DNA from: Roseomonas sp.
Lineage (GTDB): Bacteria > Pseudomonadota > Alphaproteobacteria > Acetobacterales > Acetobacteraceae
Direction: 5' to 3'
Length of the DNA: 64,000 bases
NCBI GenBank assembly: GCA_031180725.1
Contig: JAPSLO010000004.1
Span: 1-64,000 of the forward strand
Shown here one piece after another: positions 25,261-33,988 of this stretch (position 1 is its first letter; the number at the start of each line of letters is the position of its first letter). Under the pieces are notes generated by a model, which saw only the letters and a list, made by a program, of their open reading frames with translations, was not told where the DNA came from and searched no databases. Made by a program: the position numbers and the translations under genes.

Positions 25261-27354
25261 ATGCCTTCCCCCGGCCATCCGGCCGCGACCGCCCAGGATG
25301 CCCGGCTGCTGGCGGGCGCCTTTCTGCTCGCCACCGGCTTGGCTGTGGCCGCGGCTTGGTTGCTGCCCCCCCCTACCCCGCCGCGCGGCACGCTTTCCCT
25401 GGACGCGCCGCGCGACCCGGAACGCAGCCTGGACGAGGCAGTAGCTGCAGCGGACCGTCGCGCCGCTGCCCGACCGAACGACGTGCCCGGCCTGATGGCC
25501 GCCGCCGCACAGCTCCGCGCCAGCCATCGCCCGCTGCAACTGGCCACGGTGCTGGAACGCCTGCATGCCCTGACGGGCGATGCCGCGGCGCTACGGGAAG
25601 CAATGGCGCTGCGGCTGGAACTCGGCGATTTCATCGCCGCCCGCATGGCCCTGGAACGACTGGTGGCAATGGGCGTCGCCACGCCCCAGGAAGCCACGCA
25701 GTTGGCGGAGGCCAAGCTGGAGGCGAACGACATCCCGGGCGCCTTCCGCATCCTGCTGCGGACCCTGCAGCAGGAACCCACTGAGGCGCAGGCCCTGCAC
25801 GTGTTGCAGACCGCGATGCGGCTGCCCGACCCTGCCCCGGCCATGGGTGCCCTTTCCGCCGCGCTGGCGGGCAGCGCGCCGCTGTTCCTGGAACCGATGC
25901 GCCGCATCCTGATGGACCATGCGCGGCCCGACCTGGCGATGGCGTTGATGGAAGGGTTGCCACCCGAGGAACTGGCCAGCCCCGCCACCATCTTCCGCCT
26001 GGCGGAGGCCGAGGCCCGCGCCGGCTTTGTCGGCAGTGCGCTGGCGCGGCTGCTGGCGCTGCGCGTCTCGGAGGGGCTGCCGCCCGGCGCGGGCGCGCTG
26101 CTGGTGGATCTGGCACTGCGCGAGGGCCGTCTAGAGGAGGCCTTCGAAGTGGCGGCCCTGCTGCCCGACGAAAGCTGGCCGCCCATCCTGCCCGTCCGCC
26201 TGCTCGCCGCCGCGCGCGGGGCACAGCGGCCGGAGTTATTCCTCCGGCTGGACCCGCAGCGCCTGGCTGCGCGGCCAGAGATCGCCGCCTTGCTTGCCCT
26301 GGCGCGCGGAGAACGGCCGGCGGCGCTGCGCTTCGCCCGGGCGGCCCTGGACCGCCCGCCGCCCACTGGCGACGGCGCGCGCGGCTTGGCTGCGGTGCTG
26401 CGGGAGCTGGGCCAGGACGGACCGGCCTGGGACCGGCTGCGCGCCGAGGTGCAGCGGCCCGGTGCCGAGCCGGCCGCGATTCGCCTCTTCGCCGAGCTGG
26501 CAGCGCTGCCGGGGCGGGCGGCGGCGGCGCTGCCGCTCCTTGAAAGGCTGCGCGAGGGCGCGCCGTTGGCCGCCGAAGCCTGGCTGCGCCTGGCGCTGCA
26601 AGAAGACAGGCGAGAGGAAGTCGCCGCCTTCCTGCGTAGCGGCGGTGCAGTACCGCCCGAGGCCCTGGCGGAGACCCTCACCATGGCCGCCATGCAGCAA
26701 GATGCCGCGCTGGCCGATGCCGCCGCGGACGCCTTGCGCCGGCGGCACGACCTGCCGGAAGGCTGGACGCCGGAGGAAGTGACGCTGACGGCCAGCCTGG
26801 CGCGCCCGCTGACGCCCTCCTCCCTCGCGGCAGCGGTGGACTTGCTGGGCTGGTCGGGCGAGGCCGCGGCGCGGCAGCGCGTGGCGCGGCTGCTGGCCAA
26901 TGCGCCGGACCTTGTACCGCTGGCAGTTACCGGCGAGTTGGCGCGGCATCCCGCCGTCGCACGCCTGCGGCGGGAAGCGGAAGCCGATACGAGCGAGGGC
27001 GGTCTGCCACGGCTGGCGGTGCTGGCGATGCTGGCGCCGGGCGAGGCGCTGCCCCTGCTGACGCGCCGGGCGGAAGCTGAGCCAGGACGCTTCGCTGCTG
27101 CCCTGGCGATCGCGCGCATGCGTGCCGAGGGCCCCGCTGCTGCCGAGGCGGCGCTGCGCCCACTGCTGCCGCGCCTGCCCCGCGCTCTGCAGGAAGCCAC
27201 GCTCTACCTGGTGCTGTCCGGCGCACCGGCCGAGGCGCAGCCTGGGCTGCGGGCGCTGGCCGAGGGGACGCTCGGCGCGAACTGGCAGGCTGGCTACGAG
27301 GCGTATCTGGCTCGTCAGCGGCGACAGGTTGGCAACGGGAATTCCGCACCATGA
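25261..27354 (+). CDS. large TPR-like protein with N-terminal membrane anchor
   Basis: A 697-residue protein: an N-terminal hydrophobic anchor (about residues 13-36, LLAGAFLLATGLAVAAAWLL), a Pro-rich linker, then almost wholly helical repeats of TPR type (for example LHALTGDAAALREAMALRLE, ALRLELGDFIAARMALERLV). There is no C-terminal beta-barrel, unlike PelB or PgaA. A GTG at 25204 would add 19 residues before the anchor. It diverges from the PelD-like gene, with 145 bases between starts, and its TGA overlaps the GST start (ATGA). It may be the periplasmic scaffold of the Pel-like module; this is inference from position. Confidence 0.7.
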   Translation: MPSPGHPAATAQDARLLAGAFLLATGLAVAAAWLLPPPTPPRGTLSLDAPRDPERSLDEAVAAADRRAAARPNDVPGLMAAAAQLRASHRPLQLATVLERLHALTGDAAALREAMALRLELGDFIAARMALERLVAMGVATPQEATQLAEAKLEANDIPGAFRILLRTLQQEPTEAQALHVLQTAMRLPDPAPAMGALSAALAGSAPLFLEPMRRILMDHARPDLAMALMEGLPPEELASPATIFRLAEAEARAGFVGSALARLLALRVSEGLPPGAGALLVDLALREGRLEEAFEVAALLPDESWPPILPVRLLAAARGAQRPELFLRLDPQRLAARPEIAALLALARGERPAALRFARAALDRPPPTGDGARGLAAVLRELGQDGPAWDRLRAEVQRPGAEPAAIRLFAELAALPGRAAAALPLLERLREGAPLAAEAWLRLALQEDRREEVAAFLRSGGAVPPEALAETLTMAAMQQDAALADAAADALRRRHDLPEGWTPEEVTLTASLARPLTPSSLAAAVDLLGWSGEAAARQRVARLLANAPDLVPLAVTGELARHPAVARLRREAEADTSEGGLPRLAVLAMLAPGEALPLLTRRAEAEPGRFAAALAIARMRAEGPAAAEAALRPLLPRLPRALQEATLYLVLSGAPAEAQPGLRALAEGTLGANWQAGYEAYLARQRRQVGNGNSAP

Positions 27355-28031
27355 AGCTGTACGAACTGGCCGGGGCCGATCCGGCCCGGCTGTTCAGCCC
27401 CTATTGCTGGCGGGTGCGCATGGCCTTGGCGGCGAAGGGGCTGCGGGCCGAGACCATCCCCTGGCGCTTCGTCGACAAGCCCGCGATCACCCCGCACAAG
27501 ACCGTGCCCGTGCTGGTGGATGGCGAAACGGTGGTGGCCGATAGCTGGACCATCGCCGAATATCTGGAAGACCGCTTTCCCGATCGCCCGAGCCTCTTTG
27601 GCCCGCCGCCGGGCAAGCAGCTGACCCGCTTCGTCGCCGCCTTTGTGGACGTCACACTCTTTCCGGCCATGAGCCGGCTGATCGTGGCCGACATCCTGCA
27701 GGTGCTGCATCCCGGCGACGTGCAATATTTCCGCACCAGCCGGGAAGCGCGCTTCGGCATGACGCTGGAACAGGTACAGGCGAACCGCGAGAGCGGCGTG
27801 GAGGAGCTGCGCAAGCTGCTGCGCCCGGTGCGGCTGATGCTGCGCGAGCAGCCCTTCCTCTGCGGCGCGGCGCCGATGCATGCCGATTCCATCTTGTTCG
27901 GCGCTTTCCAATGGGCCCGCTGCGTCAGTCCCTTCCGCCTGCTGGCACCCGATGATCCCATTGAGGCCTGGCGCCAGCGCATGCTGGACCTGCACGGTGG
28001 TATGGCGCGCAAGGTGCCCGCCTTCGACTGA
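27351..28031 (+). CDS. glutathione S-transferase family protein
   Basis: A 226-residue GST. The thioredoxin-like N-domain (1-80) has SPYCWRVRMALAAKG as active-site loop, cis-Pro in KTVPVLVDG and the gamma-Glu-binding ADSWTIAEYLE. The helical C-domain follows. The SPYCWR loop is like that of beta-etherase/LigF-type and related GSTs, so a Ser or Cys may be catalytic. It starts with ATGA overlap on the TPR-protein stop, so the two are co-translated. The substrate is unknown. Confidence 0.9.
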   Translation: MKLYELAGADPARLFSPYCWRVRMALAAKGLRAETIPWRFVDKPAITPHKTVPVLVDGETVVADSWTIAEYLEDRFPDRPSLFGPPPGKQLTRFVAAFVDVTLFPAMSRLIVADILQVLHPGDVQYFRTSREARFGMTLEQVQANRESGVEELRKLLRPVRLMLREQPFLCGAAPMHADSILFGAFQWARCVSPFRLLAPDDPIEAWRQRMLDLHGGMARKVPAFD

Positions 28032-28071
28032 TGCGCGGCTTCGCCACAGGGGGACGATACGGGGAGATGAG

Positions 28072-28728
28072 ATGACTTTCAGCCTGATCGGACGCTGCGC
28101 GCGCACCGGCCAGCTCGGCGCGGCCGGTGCTACCTCTTCCCTGGCGGTCGGCGCGCGCATCCATGCCGTGGCACCCGACGTCGGTGCGGTGTTGACACAG
28201 CACCGCACCGACCCGCGGCTCGGCCCGCGCGGCATCGCGCTGCTGCGGTCCGGCTGCACCGCGGAGGAGACGGTGGCGGCGCTGGTCGCCTCCACACCCG
28301 ATCACAAATGGCGGCAACTGGCAGCGATCGATGCGACCGGCCGCACCGCGCATTTCCATGGCGCGCGGGTGAAGCCGGAAAGCGGCGCGGCCCATGCGAA
28401 GGATGTGGTGGCGATCGGGAATATCCTCTCCTCCGCCGTCGTGCCGCAGGCCATGGCGGAGAGCTTCGCCGCCTGCCCCGAGCTGCCGCTGGCCGAGCGC
28501 CTGCTGCGCGGCCTGGAGGCTGGGGAAGCGGCGGGCGGGGAGCATGGCGATGTGCGCTCGGCCTCGCTGCTGGTCTTCGGCGCACACGAATTCGCGCTGG
28601 TGGACCTGCGCGTGGATGGCGATGTCGCGCCCATCGCGAAGCTGCGCGCCTTATGGGATGAATACGCGCCGCTGGTGGATGCCTATGTCGTGCGGGTGAC
28701 CGACCCGGACAACGCTATCGCGCTTTAG
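28072..28728 (+). CDS. DUF1028 family protein
   Basis: A 218-residue member of DUF1028, which has an Ntn-hydrolase-like fold. It starts MTFSLIGRCARTGQLGAAGATSS, with candidate nucleophile Ser/Thr near the N-terminus, and keeps AVAPDVGAVLTQ, GNILSSAVVPQAM and DVRSASLLVFG. Family members are found beside amidohydrolases and peptidases, and this one lies 18 bases before an M20 amidohydrolase. A role in cleaving an amide or acyl compound with it is inferred. Confidence 0.85.
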   Translation: MTFSLIGRCARTGQLGAAGATSSLAVGARIHAVAPDVGAVLTQHRTDPRLGPRGIALLRSGCTAEETVAALVASTPDHKWRQLAAIDATGRTAHFHGARVKPESGAAHAKDVVAIGNILSSAVVPQAMAESFAACPELPLAERLLRGLEAGEAAGGEHGDVRSASLLVFGAHEFALVDLRVDGDVAPIAKLRALWDEYAPLVDAYVVRVTDPDNAIAL

Positions 28729-28746
28729 ACAAGAAGGAAGAACATC

Positions 28747-29919
28747 ATGCCGGTCATCAACCGCATCGCCGATCTGCAGCCTGAGATGCAGGGCTGGCGG
28801 CGCGACTTCCACCAGAATCCGGAGTTGCGCTTCGAGGAACATCGCACTGCCGCACGTGTGGCGGAGCTGCTGGCCTCCTGGGGTCTGGAAGTGCATACGG
28901 GCATTGCCAAGACCGGCGTGGTCGGCGTGCTGCGCGCCGGCAGCGGCGGGCGGACCATCGGCCTGCGCGCCGACATGGACGCCCTACCGATGCAGGAGGA
29001 GACGGGCCTGCCCTACGCCTCCCGGACGCCCGGGAAGATGCATGCCTGCGGCCATGACGGGCATACCACCATGCTGCTCGGTGCGGCGAAATACCTGGCG
29101 GAGACGCGCAATTTCGACGGTACCGTGCACTTCATCTTCCAGCCCGGCGAGGAAGGCGGTGCCGGCGCGCGGGTGATGATGGAAGAAGGGCTGTTCACCC
29201 GCTTCCCCTGCGATGCGGTCTATGGCCTCCACAACGACCCGACCCTGCCGCTTGGCGAGGCCGATATCCGCGACGGCGTGATGATGGCGGCCTCCGACCG
29301 CTTCTACATCACCATCCGTGGCCAGGGTGGCCACGCCAGCCGCCCGCATGCCTGCCTGGATCCCATCGTGGTGGGTGCGCAGGTGGTCACCGCGCTGCAG
29401 ACAATCGTGGCCCGGCGGGTGGATCCGTTGGAATCGGCCGTGATCAGCGTCACGCAGTTCCATGCCGGCACGGCGGAGAATGTGATCCCGGACGAGGCGA
29501 AACTGGTCGGGACGGTGCGCACCCTGGCGCCCGGCGTGCAGGACCTGGTGGAGACGGCGATGCGCCGGGTGGTGGAGACCACCGCGGCCGCCCATGACGC
29601 CGTGGCGGAGATCACCTATCGCCGCGGCTACCCGCCCACCGTGAACCACGCCGAGCAGGCCCGCCGCGCCGCCCGCGCAGCGGAAACGGTGCTGGGCAAC
29701 GGCCGCGTACGCCGCGACATGCCGCCCGTGATGGGCGGCGAGGACTTCGCCTTCATGCTGCTGGACCGCCCCGGCGCCTATATCAAGTTGGGCCAAGCAG
29801 ATGGCGCCAGGGGCGCAAAGGACGTCCACACCACCGGCTACGACTTCAACGACGACCTGCTGCCCATCGGCGCAAGCTTCTTCGCCAGCCTCGTGGAACA
29901 GGAACTGCCGCGGCCGTGA
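28747..29919 (+). CDS. M20 family amidohydrolase (hippurate hydrolase-like)
   Basis: A 390-residue zinc-dependent amidohydrolase. Metal ligands appear in MHACGHDGHTTM (Cys/His), FIFQPGEEGGAGA (Glu catalytic and ligand) and VYGLHNDP (His), with the C-terminal ligand in PPVMGGEDFAFML. The dimerisation lid domain lies between about 185 and 300. AAGAAGGAAG precedes the ATG. The family removes acyl groups from N-acyl amino acids. There is no signal peptide. It follows DUF1028 directly and converges on a Bug gene. Confidence 0.95.
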   Translation: MPVINRIADLQPEMQGWRRDFHQNPELRFEEHRTAARVAELLASWGLEVHTGIAKTGVVGVLRAGSGGRTIGLRADMDALPMQEETGLPYASRTPGKMHACGHDGHTTMLLGAAKYLAETRNFDGTVHFIFQPGEEGGAGARVMMEEGLFTRFPCDAVYGLHNDPTLPLGEADIRDGVMMAASDRFYITIRGQGGHASRPHACLDPIVVGAQVVTALQTIVARRVDPLESAVISVTQFHAGTAENVIPDEAKLVGTVRTLAPGVQDLVETAMRRVVETTAAAHDAVAEITYRRGYPPTVNHAEQARRAARAAETVLGNGRVRRDMPPVMGGEDFAFMLLDRPGAYIKLGQADGARGAKDVHTTGYDFNDDLLPIGASFFASLVEQELPRP

Positions 29920-29924
29920 GGGGT

Positions 29925-29947
29925 GGGAGGGGTGCCGCACCCCTCCC
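29925..29947. terminator. bidirectional hairpin between M20 and Bug genes
   Basis: A perfect 10-bp stem GGGAGGGGTG/CACCCCTCCC with a 3-base loop fills most of the gap between convergent stops. There is no long T run, as usual for GC-rich genomes. Confidence 0.6.
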
Positions 29948-29958
29948 ATGCAGTCCGG

Positions 29959-30921
29959 TCAGGCTTCCAGGCGGATGCCAAGATCGCGGATCAGCGGACG
30001 CCACAGCGCATTCTCCCGCTGCACCAGATTGCCGCATTCGGCCACGCTCATCGGCTCGTGCTCGGCGCCTGTGGTGCCGAGCTGGCGCTGCACATCGGCC
30101 GTTGCCATGGCGGCGCGCACCGCGGCATTCACCTTCTCCAGCAGCGCGGGCGGCGCGCTGCGCGGCAGCGCCACACCCTGCCAGCCATCAGCGACGCAAT
30201 CGGCCACTCCGGCTTCGGCGCAGGTGCGCACATCCGGCACGGCCCGGGCGCGGCGCGCGCCAAAGGTGATCAGCGCCTTGGCCCGGCCGGTGGAGAGCAG
30301 CGGCATCGCATTCGTCACATCGGCGATGGCGCAGTCCACACGGCCCGACATCAGATCCTGCAGTACGGCCGGCATGCCGCGATAGGGAATGTGCTCCACC
30401 TGGAAATCGGCGCGCCGGCGCAGCAGCTCCATCGCCATGTGATGCGGGCTAGCCACGGCCGGCGTCGCATAGGTCAGCGCCGCGCGGCGCCCGGCCTCGC
30501 GCAGCGCCTCGAAGCTCTGTAGCGGGCTTTCCGGGCGGACCAGGATGAAGAAGGGGAAGCGCGCGATGAAGGCGGCCATCACCAGGTCGCGGTCGGGATC
30601 GAAGGGCAGCCGGCTGTACAGCGCGGCGTTGTAGATCATCATCCCGTTGTCCACATGCAGCACCGTCGCGCCATCCGGCGGCGCCGTCAGCAGGGCTTCC
30701 GTGGCAATGATGCCACCACCGCTCGGCCGGTTCTCCACCACCACCGTCGGGCTGCCCGCGGCGCCGAGGGCACGCGAGATCATGCGCGCGAAGAGGTCCG
30801 AGGCTCCACCAGCGCCATAGGCCACCAGCCAGCGCGTTGGTCTTTCGGGCCAGGCGGTCTGCGCCAAAGCGGGCGCGGCCAGAAGTCCAAGCGGGGCGGC
30901 GAGCAGGGTGCGGCGGAGCAT
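29959..30921 (-). CDS. Bug/TctC-type periplasmic binding protein (4)
   Basis: A 320-residue receptor with signal peptide MLRRTLLAAPLGLLAAPALAQ. The mature protein begins WPERPTRWLVAYGAGGASDL, and HIPYRGMPAVLQDL follows the family pattern. Its ATG shares a base with the TGA of the upstream dehydrogenase gene (TGATG), so it is translationally coupled. It is the last gene of the operon with racemase-like, opine-dehydrogenase-like and 3-hydroxyacyl-CoA-dehydrogenase-like enzymes and probably imports their substrate. No TctA/TctB is nearby. Confidence 0.93.
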   Translation of the reverse strand: MLRRTLLAAPLGLLAAPALAQTAWPERPTRWLVAYGAGGASDLFARMISRALGAAGSPTVVVENRPSGGGIIATEALLTAPPDGATVLHVDNGMMIYNAALYSRLPFDPDRDLVMAAFIARFPFFILVRPESPLQSFEALREAGRRAALTYATPAVASPHHMAMELLRRRADFQVEHIPYRGMPAVLQDLMSGRVDCAIADVTNAMPLLSTGRAKALITFGARRARAVPDVRTCAEAGVADCVADGWQGVALPRSAPPALLEKVNAAVRAAMATADVQRQLGTTGAEHEPMSVAECGNLVQRENALWRPLIRDLGIRLEA

Positions 30922-31946
30922 CAGGGTCCCTCCTGTGCGGGTCGCGGGAACTGCAAGCCTGCCGTCAGAACAGGCGGGCGCGCCAGCCCTTCCTGGCGCA
31001 GCCTGGCGATCAGCTCCGCCAGGCGGCGGCGCTTGTGCGCGGCGACATCCATCTCGGCCCAGGGCAGGAAGCCGCTGCCCGTGCTCATGCCGAGCTTTCC
31101 TTCCTCCATGTGGCGCCCGACGATCGCCGGCGCACGGTAGCGGTCATCGCGCAGCGCGCCTTCCAGGTAGCGGCTGGCGTGATGCAGGATGTCCACGCCG
31201 CCCCAGTCGATGAATTCCAGCAGACCCAGCACGCCGAAGCGGAAGCTGAAGCCGTAGCGCAGCGCGCGGTCCACTTCCTCGGCGCTCGCCACGCCCTCCT
31301 GCACCAGCCGCGCCGCCTCGTTCATCGCCAGCGCCTGGATGCGGGGCACGATGAAGCCGGGGCTCGGCGCGCAGCGCACCGGCACCTTGCCCACGGATTC
31401 CAGCAGCGCCATCAGTTCTGCCGTCACCCTCTCATCGGTGTAGGCGCCGGGCGAGACCTCCACCAGCGGCACCAGAAAGGCGGGATTTAGCCAATGCGCG
31501 TTCAGGAAGCGCGCCGGGTTCGGCACGGCGGAGGAGAGGTCGTCCACCATGATGGTGGAGGTCGTGGAGGCGAGGATCGCATCCGGCGACATGTGCTGGG
31601 CGGCCTCCGCCAGCGCCGCGCGCTTCTGATCCAGAATTTCCGGCACGCCCTCGAACACTACGGGCGTCTCGGCTAGCACGGCGGCCTGATCGGCCGGCAC
31701 CACGCGGACACGCGCCGCCAGTACCGGCACATCCTCCACGCGGCCCAGGCCGAGTTCCGCCAGCATGGTCAGCGTCGCCGTGACATCCTCCATCGCTGCC
31801 TTCGCGAGGGCAGCGAAGGCGGGCTCGGGGCGCGGCTTCAGGTCCAGCAGCACCACCTCATGACCGGCATAGGCGAATTGCACCGCGATACCGCGGCCCA
31901 TCCGGCCCGCACCGAGGCAGGCGATGGGGATGCGCTCAGAAGCCAT
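30921..31946 (-). CDS. 3-hydroxyacyl-CoA dehydrogenase family protein
   Basis: A 341-residue NAD-dependent dehydrogenase. Rossmann motif CLGAGRMGRGIA is at residues 10-21. Catalytic His151 is in FLNAHWLNPAFLVPLVEV with its Glu partner at 163. The C-terminal helical dimer domain (about 185-300) follows. It is a stand-alone form without hydratase, like L-gulonate or carnitine 3-dehydrogenases, and the Asn-rich active site HWLNP resembles those more than fatty-acid enzymes. It overlaps the opine-dehydrogenase-like gene by 11 bases. Carnitine- or hydroxyacid-type oxidation is a guess. Confidence 0.9.
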   Translation of the reverse strand: MASERIPIACLGAGRMGRGIAVQFAYAGHEVVLLDLKPRPEPAFAALAKAAMEDVTATLTMLAELGLGRVEDVPVLAARVRVVPADQAAVLAETPVVFEGVPEILDQKRAALAEAAQHMSPDAILASTTSTIMVDDLSSAVPNPARFLNAHWLNPAFLVPLVEVSPGAYTDERVTAELMALLESVGKVPVRCAPSPGFIVPRIQALAMNEAARLVQEGVASAEEVDRALRYGFSFRFGVLGLLEFIDWGGVDILHHASRYLEGALRDDRYRAPAIVGRHMEEGKLGMSTGSGFLPWAEMDVAAHKRRRLAELIARLRQEGLARPPVLTAGLQFPRPAQEGP

Positions 31947-33018
31947 GGCGCAGCACCTTCGCACGCGCTGCCGCGTCAGCCGGCAGGCCGCATCCCACCA
32001 GGCTGCGGGCGCCCTGGAAATCCGTGCCGCACACCGCGCCGCCGATGGCTAGGAAGGCGGCGGCGAGCGGCGTTGCCACGCCCGCCGCACGGCCGGCATC
32101 GCAGAGCAGCGAGAGGCCCAGGCGCACATCCTCCAGCATGTAGCGATGCCGGGTGAGCACGATGTGCTCGCGCCAGTCGCCGCTGTCAGTTAGGCGGTCA
32201 TGACTGCCGCGGCCATACATCCATTCGGGGCCCGTCTTGGCGTAGTGGTCCGCCAGGGGGAAATGCGGCGCGCCATAGCCCAGCGCCTCCCGCACAGCCA
32301 CGCGCTCGGCGTCCAGCGCGTCGGTCACACGGCGGATGGCGGGCTGGGTGCCTTCCTTGTGAATGTCCCAGCGCTCGAAATGCTCCAGCGGGCCGGCATT
32401 CATGGTGATCAGCGGAGGGTGGATGATCGGCCCCGCATTCATCAGCGCGCCCGAAAGCGCATCGCCGCAGGGCTCGATCACGCCGGGGAAGGCCGTGCCG
32501 ATCACCGCCAGGGCGTGGTCGGCCAGGTCGAGCGGGAAAACGCCCACCGGCAGGTGCTTGGCGCGCACGGTGATGGCCACCTTGTCCGGGCCGTGCTTGC
32601 GGGCCAGCCAGGGCAGCGTGCCGGTCTCGGCGAAGGCCACACGGGCGCCGGGGCGCCTTTCATGCAGCGCCCGGGCCAGCATCACGCTGCCCAGCGTGCC
32701 GGGGGTGAGGAAGACCACCTGCCCATCCTCCAGCACTTCCGCCAAGCGCGGGGCAAGGGCGGCATGGGTCGTGGCGGGCGCCGGGTCCAGGATCAGCTCG
32801 GCACCGCGCACCGCCTCTGCCAGCTCAGCGGTGATGAGGGCGGGCGCAACAGGCCGCTCGCCCTGCACATCCTTCAGGATGATGCGGCCGCCGGATGCGC
32901 GCTGGCGGGCGGCCTCCGCGGCCTCGGTGCGCCAGAGGCGCACCTCGTGCCCGGCCGCTGCGAAATCCGCCGCGGCGGCAAAGCCGCCATTCCCGCCGCC
33001 CAGCACCGCTACGCGCAT
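31936..33018 (-). CDS. NAD/NADP octopine/nopaline dehydrogenase family protein
   Basis: A 360-residue opine-dehydrogenase-like enzyme. The Rossmann motif AVLGGGNGGFAAA is at residues 4-16. The C-terminal alpha-helical domain has the family signature around ALMNAGPIIHPPLITMNAGP, with the catalytic His region. Such enzymes reduce imines made from an amino acid and a keto acid, or run the reverse oxidation. It overlaps the next gene and lies 77 bases after the Asp/Glu-racemase-like gene. Breakdown of an opine or N-substituted amino acid is plausible here. Confidence 0.88.
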   Translation of the reverse strand: MRVAVLGGGNGGFAAAADFAAAGHEVRLWRTEAAEAARQRASGGRIILKDVQGERPVAPALITAELAEAVRGAELILDPAPATTHAALAPRLAEVLEDGQVVFLTPGTLGSVMLARALHERRPGARVAFAETGTLPWLARKHGPDKVAITVRAKHLPVGVFPLDLADHALAVIGTAFPGVIEPCGDALSGALMNAGPIIHPPLITMNAGPLEHFERWDIHKEGTQPAIRRVTDALDAERVAVREALGYGAPHFPLADHYAKTGPEWMYGRGSHDRLTDSGDWREHIVLTRHRYMLEDVRLGLSLLCDAGRAAGVATPLAAAFLAIGGAVCGTDFQGARSLVGCGLPADAAARAKVLRHGF

Positions 33019-33095
33019 CCCTGCCCCTCCGTTTGGCTCGGGCGATGCTTTACCGGATGGGCGGCTTTGCCAAGCGGCCTAAGTCCAGCGGGATC

Positions 33096-33842
33096 TCAGA
33101 AGCGCTCCAGCAGCGTGCCGCAGCCTTCGACCTTGTCCATGATCCCGCGTGCGCGCAGCGCATGCCAATAGGTGGCGGTATTGATGGCAATCACCGGCTT
33201 GCCCAGCCATAGCTCCGCCATCGCAGCCAGCTTCACCATGGAAAGATTGGTGCCCACCTGCACAATGGCGTCCACATCGTCGCCGTCCAGCTGCTTGATC
33301 GCCGCGACGCATTCCTGCGGCGTGGTCTCCGCGATCGCGGTCCAGCTGGTGCGCTTCAGCGCGATGTCGCGCACCACGGTGAAGCCCATGTCGCCGAAAT
33401 AGCGCGTGACTTCGATGTTCATCGCTGGCCAGTAGGGCGAGAGCACGGCGATGTTCTTCACCCCGCCATAGGCATTCAGCGCCGCCGTGCAGGCATGGCT
33501 GCCGACGCTGATCTTCAGGCCCGAGAAATCCTCCACCTGTTTCACGAAGCGATCCGCGCCTTTGGCGCCGTCGAAAAAGGTGACGGCGGACATGCCCATG
33601 ACCAGGTGGTGCGGCTCGCAGGTCAGCACGCTTTTCACCGCATCCAGCGTGTTGCCGGCGATCACCTCGGCACCGGCGCGGAAGGATTCGTTGGAGATCG
33701 CCTTCGCATTCTCCGTGAAGATGCGGCTGTAGTGGTTGGTCACGCCGGCCGGCCGCATCATGTCGAAATCCGGCTGCACCACCGTGTTGGTGGAAGGCCC
33801 CATCACCCCGAACTTGCACCGCCAAGCCAATGCATCGGCCAT
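33096..33842 (-). CDS. Asp/Glu racemase / arylmalonate decarboxylase / maleate isomerase family protein
   Basis: A 248-residue protein of this pseudo-twofold family. The start ATG has GGAGGTG six bases upstream. The first catalytic segment reads HHLVMGMSAVTFF, where Cys-dependent members have CTS. The second reads IVQVGTNLSMVK, where they have CTN. Both catalytic cysteine positions therefore appear to be Met/Gly. The first segment is close to arylmalonate decarboxylase (MGTS) but that enzyme keeps the second Cys. Other cysteines (C9, C75, C118, C178, C241) are not at these sites. It is first in the operon with the opine-dehydrogenase-like gene; activity is uncertain. Confidence 0.8.
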   Translation of the reverse strand: MADALAWRCKFGVMGPSTNTVVQPDFDMMRPAGVTNHYSRIFTENAKAISNESFRAGAEVIAGNTLDAVKSVLTCEPHHLVMGMSAVTFFDGAKGADRFVKQVEDFSGLKISVGSHACTAALNAYGGVKNIAVLSPYWPAMNIEVTRYFGDMGFTVVRDIALKRTSWTAIAETTPQECVAAIKQLDGDDVDAIVQVGTNLSMVKLAAMAELWLGKPVIAINTATYWHALRARGIMDKVEGCGTLLERF

Positions 33843-33988
33843 CGCCCGCACCTCCGTCACAAGGCCGGGCAGCCTGCCACAGCCTGCGGCAGTGGGAAGA
33901 CGGGGTGCATCAGAAAGCTGCCGTATCGGCCTTGCGGCGAGGGCAGCCGCGCCACAGTCTGCCTGTACGAACAGGGAGACAATGAATC

